Positions 31,929 through 45,399 of a stretch of 64,000 nt of DNA are shown one piece after another (the first letter of the stretch is position 1; each line of letters starts with the position of its first letter). The position numbers and the translations under genes are program-made. The DNA is taken from positions 5,350,807 to 5,414,806 of the forward strand of contig JAJEKV010000065.1 of NCBI GenBank assembly GCA_021234155.1, written 5' to 3'. Source of the stretch: Isoetes taiwanensis (Eukaryota > Streptophyta > Lycopodiopsida > Isoetales > Isoetaceae). The notes under the pieces were generated by a model that saw only the letters and a program-made list of their open reading frames with translations, did no database searches and was not told where the DNA came from.

Positions 31929-34789
31929 TCAGGTGACCTTCTGCTTCCCTTTCCCACCACCTAAATATTCCAGAATCCATTAAATATGTCAGACCTTTAA
32001 ACATTTAAACAAATTCTAAACCTGCAACTGTGAACACATATAAAATACAAAGTAAACATTAACCTTTCGACTGATCAGCAATAAATCTCTCAAATTGCAA
32101 TCTGTCATGGTCATCAAGTACATATGTTCCAGATTTTGGCTTGTAAGTTAGATTAGCCAAAGCAATGACAGAATCTAATGATATCATATTGCTGTCCGAC
32201 AGGTCAAATGTGTACCAACTTCTTTTTCCATCATGCAACACCGTCTACGTGCATCTCCATCCGAGCTATGGCCAATTAATGGCCCCAAAACTGTCCTCAA
32301 ATTCTTGTCCCACAGAACTTCAATTTCTTCCCATTGAGCTTTCACGGCTTTACTATCAAACTTGTTGCATGTAAGTTGTATGGCTAGGACAAGCTTCGGA
32401 AGACGTGCATGCAATGGATTTACAATGAAAACACGAGCATAGTGTGCTATCATATTCTTCTCAAAAGCATCAACTATCTTCTTGTAGCCTGTATCACCAC
32501 TTCCAACCTTTACAGTAAAGCTTGGTTCACATGCATGGTTCTCCAAGACGCCACAAAACCCTATTAAGCAGTCTTCTTTTGCATTCCAGTATACAGACCT
32601 CTTTATGACTGTCTCATCTTCTGCAACAAGAGTGGGAACACATCCAGCTTTCAAGTCAAGGGCTGCCATGTGCCTGGCATATATGTTTGCCAAATGAATA
32701 AATGTTTCCTCCACTATGCCAACCCTATAAGTAAAATTTTTCCTAGTGGACCGCATTGTGGTTGATAGACTAGGACCAGAGAAATTTAGGGTCAAAAAAT
32801 TATGCATCCTCCTTCCACCCCATATTCTAATGGTCTCAAACAACTCTTTGGTTGTCTGGTTGTAACGTCTCTTATGTCCTGGTCTTATGACATTTTGAGC
32901 AATGTCAGTGAGAAAGTTCCACAGGGCTGGTTTACCATCAAATTTTCCTTGTGAGTGAGCCTCTCTTATATCATTGCAAAACTTGCGCACATCTTTTCGA
33001 TTCATGGACTCACTCAAACTTCCTCAGAGATCGACCTTCACAGACAAAGCTACATTCTTTATCTTTGAGAAAGTCAATTCTTTCTTCAATAACCTATTTT
33101 CAAGCCTGCTGTCTTTGGCCATTTTTTGCAGTTCGGTGTATGTGAGGAAATCTACCCTTGTACAAGTCTTTGTATCACTCTCTATTTTTTTCTCATCTTG
33201 TCTGTATACTCTCATACGGAAGTCCCTCTCTTTGGGAATTGCTGCACAATAAGAACATTGGAAGTTTGGAAAGCTTTTACTATCTAAACTCACTCTGCAG
33301 CACCTCACATGCCGTAATGTTCCATTGACCTCAACCACCTCGTCACCTAACTGGAACTTTGCTGCTATCTTTGGTTCAGAGTACCAAGATTGGCCTGCCT
33401 TGGAATCATCTAGAAAAGGCCTCAAGTCCCTCTTCTTTGTGCCATACCTATATTCTAGTTGCCAGAAACCCCAACATAGTAAACCCAAACACTCATTTCC
33501 TGCTTTATTTAATTGTTTTATGACAACAATGAAACAAACAGGAAGAAAAAAATCATACATCTCGCATGCAAAGATAAATGAGACTATGAAATACTAAAGT
33601 TGCTACAATAAACTTACTTGAAGAACTCAAGACTTGTCTCAAGGCCACAAATGCTTGTAGGAGCTGGAGCACACAACAAAATGTAAAGCATAATGTTAAC
33701 GGGCAGATTTATGTGCAACACTAAATTATACAATACTTTGTTACCTTTGATGAAATAGGAAAGCATGCTTTTTTGCCCAGGTCCATTAACTTCCTTTGCT
33801 GGCCTGCCAACCCTTTTTGATTCATTGGACCTGTTCTCCTTCTTTTGTTGGGCAGCAACATGTCTATTACTTTTAATGTGCTCCTTCATATTGTCAACTA
33901 CATCCCCTCTCTCTGGAAATAGAAGAAGAGCCCTGTTGCATGTCATACAAGTAATACAAATGTCTTCCCTCTTTGCATAGCCTCCTATATGCTGTCAAAC
34001 AAAACAGCTCAAACCTCACTTGATATTGCTCAATAAAAGGGGCAACCGTTGTTGACATGCAAAGCTCACTGCTGCCCTATTTTCAGCCACAACAAGTTCA
34101 TTGGTTTGAGTATTTGATTCAACATCTGGAAAAGGTTGAGGACCTTGTCTATGCTTAAGGAAGTTGTCTTTGTGCTCTTTGGTTTCCAAGTGTCGGGCTG
34201 TAAAATTATACATCATATCTTCTCCCCCTTTACCATACTTCAAGTCACATTCTACACACCACAAGCTGAAAACTGCCACTCCATTAACATCCATGGACAT
34301 AAGCTCAAATCGATCTGTTTTACCTCGATTCTTCATCTTCATTTTATACTTTCTAAACGATGTTTCCACCTATTTGTTGCATTTGTAGAGGCCTTCTTAG
34401 ATAGCAACCTTGCAAATTCGGGCTCCTCACAAGTTGCACTAGAAGAAACTTTGCCTTTTGTCGATTACCCCGCCCTATTTGGATCACTTGTATAATCATC
34501 TACATTAATGTCTTCCTCAACCTCCTGAATGACTAGTCTTCGTCTTTTCTTGGGATGATCTTCAATTTCTAAATGCACATTTGGATCTTCACAACCTGTT
34601 ACCTTTATAAGAATCTGGTCTCCTGTAAACTTATGCCTCCCTTCTTGCTTCTTGGAAAGTGGCAACTTCTTTTCACCAAGAAAAGCAAATGTCTTTCCTT
34701 CTAACTGCTCCAAACCGTCCAGCTCCAACTCACATCTCAAATCAGCAAATGAGTAGTTGTTTTTCACTACGTAGCACTCATGTGTATAC

Positions 34790-34794
<5 letters not shown>
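31929..34794 (-). pseudogene. Zinc-finger/transposase-like gene of an undescribed family, 5'-truncated
   Basis: A long minus-strand gene reads, in order: an acidic N-terminal region with basic KKRRRL (34794-34465); a first zinc-finger-like unit (WCVECDLKYGKG, then HLETKEHKDNF); a second unit (CITCMTCNRALLL, then HIKSNRH) with a GRPAKEVNG AT-hook-like patch (33946-33740); a linker; a middle region (33560-33027) with a CSYCAAIP motif; and a large block at 33017-32184. That block has VAEDETVIKRSVYWN, LIGFCGVLENHA, GSGDTGYKK and LIGHSSDGDARRR. A last exon ends GKGKQKVT at 31929. Lesions: a stop after SDPNRAG, frameshifts near 34370 and 32240, and an in-frame TGA at 33024-33026. The D/E-spaced block followed by SSDGD-RRR suggests an RNase-H-like transposase, by inference. 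The 5' end is cut off by the LINE at about 34.79 kb. Confidence 0.7.
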
Positions 34795-37535
<2,741 letters not shown>

Positions 37536-37540
37536 CAATA

Positions 37541-39190
37541 GAGAATAGAATAGAATAGAATAGATTTTTAGCGTCCACGGAGACCGACTGGCCTATGGGA
37601 CCCAAACTAAAAAGAGAGCAGCAAGCGTATTACTGGCAGGATTAAAAAACCCCCGCCCCGAAGGGTTTTCGAGGGAAAAACCTTAGCAGTAATAGGTTTG
37701 CTAGCATGCTGTACAATTGTGTAGGACAGTTCAATACCGGGCCCCGAGGAGGACACAACCGAAGTCCAAGCGATCCATAACCTCCTGGAGATATGACCCC
37801 AACAAACCCACTGACGCCGTATTCAATAACTCATGCAACGGTTGGCCAGACACTAGTAATCGAACATATCGCTCTCTGATATGGGCAAACACTGGGCAGA
37901 TTTGGAGGGCATGACATTCATCCTCAATGGCCTCGGTGGCAACACCGCAAAGCCTTTGCTCGTGCTTCCCGAGCCCAACGCCCCTGTCTCAATGCGGAGG
38001 CGATGTGCACCGTCGCGTAATGGAAGCTATAAGTCTGCAAGGCTTCTTCATAGGCAACCGGGTGTACAAGTCTTGGTGTGGGCCTCTCGTGAGCCCGGGA
38101 TTGACTTGCTGCCGATAGTGTGCCCGCTTAACATCGCGCCGAGCATCCGTGATCCCGAGCTTTATGGAAGGAAGGTAGCATCTAGGTACAACTTAAGTGC
38201 CTTGTGATCTTTCTTTGTTTGTCGACATGTACACATCTGTTTGCCTCATACACCCCAAATAAGGGGAGAACCATCGAAGCTTGCTTGTCCTTCCAAAGAA
38301 GCTTTCAGCATTGAGGACCCATTGCCATGGCCAAAGCAAGATTGGGCAAACGGTATCACCCATAGCGACCACCTTCCTCGAAGTAAATGATATGGCGCTC
38401 CAATGCGGCCGTTGAAGGGGTAGAAAACCCGTCTCCCGGAGTAGGATCTGGTATGGAACTGTGGACTTTACCCCAAGGGCTCGTGCCAAGAAGGCTTTCG
38501 CTCGACCGCCGAGGTCATTCGTGTGTTGAGGGATATCACGGACCCCACACTTCTGCCCCATATAAAAGGACCGCTCGACCAATGCCCAAAAACAAGTGTG
38601 ATCGGTGGCCCCAAGCATACAACTCGCCTTTGTGGCTGTTGTTCCGCATGGCATATAGTGCTTTCCATCCCGCCGCGGACCCGCAACCCCGATGGCAAAG
38701 ATCCCAATGGGTGGTAGTAGAGAACTCAATCCCCAAGTACTTGTAGGTCGGAGCCACCTCTACATCCCGGCCCCCGGTAAGTGAATGAGGGAAGCCTTGG
38801 TCGACGGATGATGAAACTAGCAAAGACCCTAGTTTTGGCCAAGTTAACCCGCATGCCGGTGAATCGACAAAAAGTGTCAAGAGCATCCAAGTGACGTTGC
38901 ATGTCCTCTGGAGTATAGGCCAGGAGGTTGACATCGTCAGCATATATGAGTTGCCGGATTGTGTGATGCATGAGATGGGCGCCCGCACCTCCATGCTCAG
39001 AGAGCCAATCTTCCAGCTGGTCAATGTACAGGCCAAAGAGTGTGGGGGAGAGGGGGCAACCTTGACGCACTCCAATACTACTGATTACCGGTTGTCCTGA
39101 CGATGTGATACGGCTTGAGCATGTCTCGTATAGCCTATACACTGCATTCTGCAAGTCAAGGAGAGTCCCCAGCTGCCGCAGTCTGTCCCA
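37541..39190 (-). mobile_element. ATTCT-tailed LINE copy 1, RT domain and 3' end
   Basis: Reading leftward from about 39190: a reverse transcriptase core with VRQGCPLSPTLFGLYID, the catalytic box YADDV (38944-38930), then CRFTGMRVNLAKTRVF and a YKYLGIEF block, followed in shifted frames by LLYGAEVWG. The 3' untranslated part ends in tandem ATTCT units (37541-37568 on the plus strand, as GAATA). Upstream RT motifs and the endonuclease are missing, so the copy is 5'-truncated at about 39190. Frame changes near 38730 and later show decay. The 3' 120 bp match the end of the LINE at 61.6 kb. Confidence 0.87.
38726..39154 (-). pseudogene. Reverse transcriptase fragment (LINE ORF2)
   Basis: A 142-codon open segment with RT fingers-palm motifs in order: VISSIGVRQGCPLSPTLFGL, QLIYADDVNLLAY with the two catalytic Asp, and GMRVNLAKTRVF. 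The protein continues in another frame with APTYKYLGIEF. It copies element RNA at the nicked target site. Truncation and frameshift make this copy inactive. Confidence 0.88.
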
Positions 39191-39196
39191 AAATTA

Positions 39197-39430
39197 GGTA
39201 TGCCTACAACCTTCTATAACTGTATTGATATCATGAAAAAAAAAAAAGAAACGTGTTTTCCACATTTAAAATCACGTATATTTACAACCTTCCTATAATC
39301 GTTTTGTATCATGAAGGAAAAAACAAACATGTTTTTCACATTTAAAATCAGGTATATTTACAACCTTCCTATAATCGTTTTGTATCATGACGCCAAACCA
39401 CATATAGTTTACTCGATGGTCAACCACTAT
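39197..39430. repeat. Three ~75-bp tandem repeats
   Basis: Units begin GTATGCC/GTATATT at about 39199, 39276 and 39350 and contain TTACAACCTTCCTATAATCG and TTGTATCATGA, then an A-rich run and CACATTTAAAATCA. They start immediately beside the 5' truncation point of the LINE. Confidence 0.85.
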
Positions 39431-39439
39431 AGAATATCG

Positions 39440-42400
39440 TAATAACTATGCACTTAAAATTACAACAATGATTAGTACTATAAAATATCATACTAATTAT
39501 GTATCTTACCTGCAAGTGTGCTTGCGAGAGGAGGGCCAGTGTGCCAGTCCATTGCATATTACCTAACAAAGATACTGCACAACAATACCAACTGTCTAAC
39601 ATATCACGTGACCTGATTGTCATCTGATAGCCGTGGCTAAGCTCCTTCTGGGGGGGCGCAGTTGCAACGCATCGTCACCCAGGGGATCAAATCTTATGGG
39701 TTGTTCTGTGCCTAGAAGAATACTATTATATTTATCCTTGTTTGATTAATACACATGTGAGAACTAACAAGATAGGATAGTGTTAAGACACAATTTTGGA
39801 GAAAAGCAGAATATAAACGAAAATGTGCACAAGCCTAAGACTATAATATGGAGTAAGCAAGATTGAGGGGAAAGAAATTCCACTTATATTACATATGCCA
39901 CCAATTAATTTGTAGCACAAAAATCAATCTATAAGTGAATACTTTGAGCTAGAAAATGCGGCAATATGTAAGAGTTAAATCATAAGTTAGTGTAGGAGCT
40001 AGTTCTTATGTCATGATATGGGTCAACTATCATGGCTTGATTGGTCATTTGATAAACACTACGTTGTGCACTACATTTATCTAACAATACGTAATTCAAT
40101 TTCATTTTTCATCCTCCACATTTATCTAACAATATGTAATTCAATTTCATTTTTCATCCCTTTTCTTGTGTCTCCTTTTTTGGTGCTGAGAGGGTCCTTG
40201 GATTTGACATGTTTTCTTTTCGGGCATGCTCCCATGAACTTCACGAGCAATTTCCATCATTTTCTTCAGTACAACTCCTATCCTGTGCCCCAAGCCTGCC
40301 TTACTGTTAGTTGGATTTATCTTTATGGTATTTTTTAGCAACAATTTTTTTTTTTTTTTTTAATGCTCCATCTCCCCTAAGCTTGGGAAGGTTTTGAAAT
40401 CTGAGCACTAGCAGTGGTTGTGTTATGTTGTATGGAATAGAACTTGCACAAATTAAACCAATGATATGGCCATATGGGTTTCCTCAATGCTCTATGGCTA
40501 GGGACTTGAGTGGTCTACATTCTAACTAGATTGGATGTGGACTTTAGTGATTGAATAGTTTCTGAAAAACTACAGATGATTATCTCCTTAAAATTCTAGA
40601 TGCAGAATGTGATTGCTTCTGTCTAAAATGACTCTCCTGGGGCAATAGTAGAATATGGCCTTAAGGGAAATATACCTTGAAAAATGATGATGGACTTGGG
40701 ATGATACAAATGTACCATGGTGTATAACCAACAGAAAATGGTGTGTCAACAGAAAATGGTGTGTCTACAATAATGGTGTGTACATGTTAACTTGATGGTG
40801 CCAACACTTGGGTGTTGACGTGTACATTGTGTATAGCATGTTCTACTATCCAAAACCTTGGGGATGCTTTGAAATCAGATACCGAATGCACCCTCTACTT
40901 TGGTTCAGCATGATGGACGTTCAATATACAAAGAAATATCTTCTGGAATACTTAGGGGAATAGTTATCTAAGGCCTTGAGATGTCTTACAGCTAGGATTC
41001 CCCTGGGAGTGCACCTTGGAAAAAGGTTGTGGTTTTGAGCTTTCACAAAATATACCGTGGTATATGCATAACAATAAAAATCTGGGCCATACTCACAAGT
41101 ACATAGTACAAAGGTATGGTAGGCGGTTTACATTTAACCCTAACATGTATTCTATTGTATGGACGTAACTTTTCCAGAGTACCGAAACCTAATACAGTAG
41201 AGGAGATTTCTTGCAAATGGCCTATTCAGAGCGGATCGCTCAGAAGCGGATCGCCTTTAGCGGACCGCCGGCTTCAATACAATAGAGAGGCGCTTTTGAT
41301 AAAAGCCTATCTCAGAAGCGGATTGCATGTAGCGTGCATCGGATTGCATGCGTGCAGACCGCCCGGCTTCTACAATTCCGTCTCTATATCTGCAGTGGCT
41401 CATTTGAGTTCTTAGATTTCGGATTTAGCTTAGCTGAGACGAAGCTTAGTCATAAGAGGCATGCTGATGGCTACTAGGAATGCTTCTACCCAGTTTATCA
41501 TTGCAAATTCAAGATGAAGATAACTTGGACTTGGATTCAGACAACTATCAGGTTCTTTTTTGCATTTGCTATTATATATGATGTTAATACAAATTTTGGT
41601 TAAGAGGATAGTGCTTCTCTAGCTACTGCACATAGAAAGCATATACTCTAGTGCTGGTTATATAATTATACAATGGCAAGAGCCTTGTTATAATAGTTTG
41701 AGGGATTGGGTATGTTAAAACTCTGATTTCTTATGAACCGTGAATGCTGTAGGCATAAATTTCCAACTTCATATCCTTCTTTGCTTAAATTAACTGAGGG
41801 CAAAAGGCACAATATGTGATCAATGATAAACTGAGAGTCCTAATGTACCTTTTGGCCCTTGCATCTTTACCGGGTTTACCGCTAATGTTTGCATGGTTGG
41901 CTGCAGGTACCTGAGTCTCTTCTCATTGTAGCTTATGCTTTCAAAAAGTTTTTTTCTGCTTGAAGGAATATGAAGAATTTGAAGATAAACAAGCCAGAGA
42001 TTTGCTACTTGAAATCTTTGTGTAACTCTGAATAGATCTTAAACTATTTTAAGTGCACTGAATGATCGTGGGCTATACTCTACAAATGATAGTGAGCTAT
42101 ACTCTACAGGTTGTGGTAAGCTTTATGAAATTTTAGACAAGGCTGCATGATGGTTGACATCCAATTATGTAGCATGAACTAATTGTAAATGTCATTTTTA
42201 ACATTATGAACATGGCTGTTTTTGACATTATGTACATGACTGTGGATTCAAAATAAGAAAGGCAGATTGCATACATTATAAACTTGTGTAATAAGTACTT
42301 TGTTACACTCTAATATAATGACTTTAATGTCTAAAGGCATATTGTGTACTAAAATGGCTTATCTGGCAATGGCTTTAATATTCCAGGGATTTCAAATGTA

Positions 42401-42560
42401 ACAAGCTTCAAAGACAAATATTATGAGAAAGTTTATGGCTTATGCTGACTGATGTTTTTTGATGTGGATGGGACATGGGGTACCATGCTAGAAAGGCTCA
42501 TTCTAGTAATGGGAGGATAATACTGCCAAGGGATTGACCGAGGCAGATGTCTGGTCTAGT
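39440..42560. other. Long gene-free stretch
   Basis: No supported gene. A 20-base T run lies near 40345. A GC-richer patch at 41220-41370 has recurring AGAAGCGGAT(C/T)G words in a non-coding context. ORFs present are short and lack splice or family context. Confidence 0.4.
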
Positions 42561-42567
42561 TTTAAAC

Positions 42568-43960
42568 TTTTTTTTTTTTTTTTTTGAGGAAAAGGAAGGA
42601 TTTTATTAATCATAAATTTAAAACATACGAAATGGGGCTCAGAGCCCAAATAGAAAGTATCTATCACACAAGACCCAAGCCAAAAACTGCAATCAAAACT
42701 CATCTGCTGAAAGAACACCATCAGAGCCAAATTCCACTTGTAGGAACAGGATTGTGTGAAGGAGGGGGAGTATCGGAGGGGAAGATAAGTTCAGTAAGGA
42801 AGCCGGAATTGCGTGATCGGGAAAGAGTGGGTAGCGTAAATAGGCATGGCAAAGGGGGGGGGGGGGGAGGGAGCAATCCAGTTAATTTCAGCCCAAGAAG
42901 GGGTAAGCAAGAGCAATTCATCAATAGGGACCTGGATTATATCCAATAGTACTCCAGCAGCAGCCTCACATCTACCTTTGTGGTAGTAATACATGGATCT
43001 CCGACAAGAAAACCGCCTGGCCAAGAGATCTGCCAGATCACCAATGAATTTGTGCAGAATATGAGCATTGTACGCCTCTTTCAGTAGGAATTTGAGTCGA
43101 AAGGTCGCTCTAACAGCTTGTCTGGGGGTCCCCGAGTGATGGACAGGGACATCATCCGGCAGAATGGTCCCCCTGAAGACCTGCACAACACTGTTCAAAA
43201 ATACTGCAGTCCACAAAAGAGTTCGGGTCAATCAGGGAGTCAAAACAGACATCAAAGAAATTAGACTTGAAGGATCCCCAAAGCAGCCAATCTGAATCAA
43301 ATTTCTCTCGTTTTATAGCCTTGTGAGCCATAGCACACCTAGTGAGCTCAAATGAAAAATTGAGCTTCATCCAGTTAAGATCACACTTCTTATTTGCCAG
43401 TGCCACATTATTTCTGTGCTTCCAGACAATCCATAAGGCTAGTTGAAAGATGGTTGAGTTGACCTTGGAATCCTGAGGTTGCAATAATTGAGCAGTATTG
43501 GAGATGGAGTCCATATCTGGGATTCTCAAATTGGAGCTAATTTGGGACAGCCAGCTCCAGAAGTCCTTAATTCTCGGGCACTTGAAGATATGAAGGACAG
43601 ATTCATCATGGCTACCACAAAGAGAGCAGAGAGGGCTATGAACATTCTTGAATTGTCTCTTGATCATATTAGTGTTACAGAGAAGAGCACTATGAAGGAC
43701 AAGCCAGACAAAGACCTTAATTTTGGGGCAGGAGTAAGACTGCCAATTTGATAAGATTGTTTTCTTAAACTTTTTAAGGAGAGGCCTTGGAGGAAGGCAT
43801 GCTTTCTCTTTTTCTGAGGGAGGCAAGCATGATAAATTTTGGAGACTTTATAACTCCTCTTGACTTTGAAGAACCAATTCAGAGGAGAGTGGCTCTCACC
43901 CTTACCATCCTTACCCAAAAGAGGAGAGTATGACCTCACTACCTGCTTATAAATAGCTCT
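42568..43960 (-). mobile_element. 5'-truncated LINE with poly(A), zf-RVT region
   Basis: On the minus strand the first ORF (43826-43152, preceded by an overlapping frame) carries KIKVFVWLVLHSALLCNTNM and CSLCGSHDESVLHIFKCP, the zinc-binding reverse-transcriptase-associated domain (zf-RVT) of plant LINEs, then an ALWIVWKHRNN block. A second ORF (43231-42791) covers the RNase H-like tail. The element ends with AATAAA and an A run (T run at 42568-42585). It is inserted in the same strand sense into the 3' part of the aspartic protease-like gene. Confidence 0.88.
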
Positions 43961-44514
43961 ATGAGTGGCCCCTCCCCAACAGTGATGCTTTGGAGGTGGG
44001 GAAAGTATTGTATCTTGTCAAAAATAGGGGCAGAACCAGGGGAAGGATGTAGGCTGGGGGGAGAGGCTCCAAAGAACAAGGCGCTATCGTCGTTTTTGGT
44101 ATAATTGGCAAGACAATAGGAGAATGGTCCATTGAAAGGCATTTGAGAAGGGGAAGAGATTTGATCTAGTCCAAGAAGTTCACCACCATGATCAAAAACA
44201 CCACTCTTAGTATGTGCACATCCCATGGCTATGCTTCCAGTTTCAGAGTGACTGGAAACGGAATGAAAGGTTATATTTTCAATGGTATATTTTTCCAAAT
44301 CCGGAAGGTGGTCCCCCCAAGTGGGCGGCCCTCTGTTCTCGATCCTCGGACCTTTTGACGCCCTTTTTAACATGCTTTGTAATTTCGTGCTTACAGCCAC
44401 TTCCCTATCTACATTCAGTTCCTTGTCTACGTGCTCTGTAATTCTTTCTACTTCCTTACCCTCTGCTGCCGCTGCTACAACTAAGAGCAATACGGACCAG
44501 ATTATTACAGACAT
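43961..44514 (-). pseudogene. Nepenthesin-like aspartic protease (A1) remnant, active-site region missing
   Basis: The ORF starts with a hydrophobic signal peptide, MSVIIWSVLLLVVAAAAEG, and a propeptide-like stretch. It then jumps to a YTIENITF-like strand and the nepenthesin signature IAMGCAHTKSGVFDHGGELL, GLDQISSPSQM, GPFSYCLANY and ALFFGASPP. Plant A1B proteases have the first catalytic DTGS between propeptide and this block; here about 100 residues containing it are missing. The 3' part, with the second catalytic Asp, is removed by the LINE inserted at about 43960. The family is usually secreted or vacuolar. This copy cannot be an active protease. Confidence 0.8.
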
Positions 44515-45258
44515 TGTTGCGCTCGAAAATTCTGTTGGGAGGTGAGTTACTTATAGTTTTTTTGCCTTTGTCAAAAGGTAGACATAATCTTTTGCTTCCT
44601 GTGGCCTTCTAACCGAGATAGATGCCTGCCTTGAAGGACGTGAGCAAATATGGAATGGAAGACGGTATTTTTCCAGGATTTTTCTAGATGGGTTTGGCTT
44701 CTTTTGCCCTAAGCTCTCCACTTTCTTCAGCTTCGAGAAGTCTTGGGTATGTTCCTCTTACTTCTTTCATCTTGGCGCTCTGATGCCTTGCATATTTCTA
44801 TATTTATTTTGGAGTTTAGTTTAGGTATATCTTCTCCCAACATCGCCAGAACTGAGCTCCTGATTTTTTACTGGAAGCCACTTGTGAAGGCATCCATCTT
44901 CCCTAGACGGAAAAAAGCAAGTGGAATGCTATCGTTTTCTTTTGGCTTGTACTAAGAAATCGAGGACCTGCATTGCATGCGGCTAATGCTTGCATCAAAT
45001 TTCCAAAATAGTTTCAAGCTTCCCTCCACGTTAGTAAAAATTTTAAACAGTGAATTTATGTTTCATTCATCATATTCAATCTTGCAAGAGCAGATGCTAT
45101 TTCCTTGGCATACTACAGACCAGTTGCAAGTTACTTCACGACCTCTCATAAAGGCAGGATAGAAGACTTTTAGGGTAATACAGTAATTCAGCAATTGCGA
45201 ATAGATCAGACTTAAGAAATTGTAAATAAGACCAAAATGCAAACGTGAAATGCACTTT
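44515..45258. other. Upstream flank of the protease remnant
   Basis: No supported gene between the protease remnant and the tRNA. Short ORFs (44743-44955 and 44977-45162) show no family signature. Confidence 0.4.
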
Positions 45259-45331
45259 TGGAGAAGTGTGGTATCGATCCCCATACCTCTCGCATGCTAA
45301 GCGAGCGCTCTACCATCTGAGCTACATCCCC
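45259..45331 (-). tRNA. trnA-AGC: tRNA-Ala (AGC)
   Basis: The reverse complement begins GGGGATGTAGCTCAGATGG and is 73 nt to the discriminator A. The D-arm has the A box TAGCTCAGATGG. The anticodon stem-loop CTCGC-TTAGCAT-GCGAG gives anticodon AGC (Ala), and the T-loop ATCGATA is canonical. The acceptor stem has one T-T mismatch and a G-T pair, and the T stem one G-A mismatch relative to the usual plant tRNA-Ala. A TTTT run follows only in part. It may be a slightly decayed gene. Confidence 0.88.
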
Positions 45332-45363
45332 TTATTAGGATTAATCTCATGCTTTTTCTTTAG

Positions 45364-45391
45364 GGCATTGTACCATCTGAACTACATCCCT
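45364..45391 (-). pseudogene. Truncated second tRNA-Ala copy
   Basis: The reverse complement GGGATGTAGTTCAGATGGTA plus CAATGCC repeats the first 28 or so bases of the tRNA-Ala gene 60 bp away, with changes in the D-arm and without the rest. It looks like a partial tandem duplication of the tRNA 5' half. Confidence 0.65.
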
Positions 45392-45399
45392 CATTATTA

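Noticed and set aside
42568-42585. A plain homopolymer artefact
   Set aside because: It sits at the 3' end of a LINE after AATAAA in the right orientation, so it is the genuine poly(A) of the insertion.
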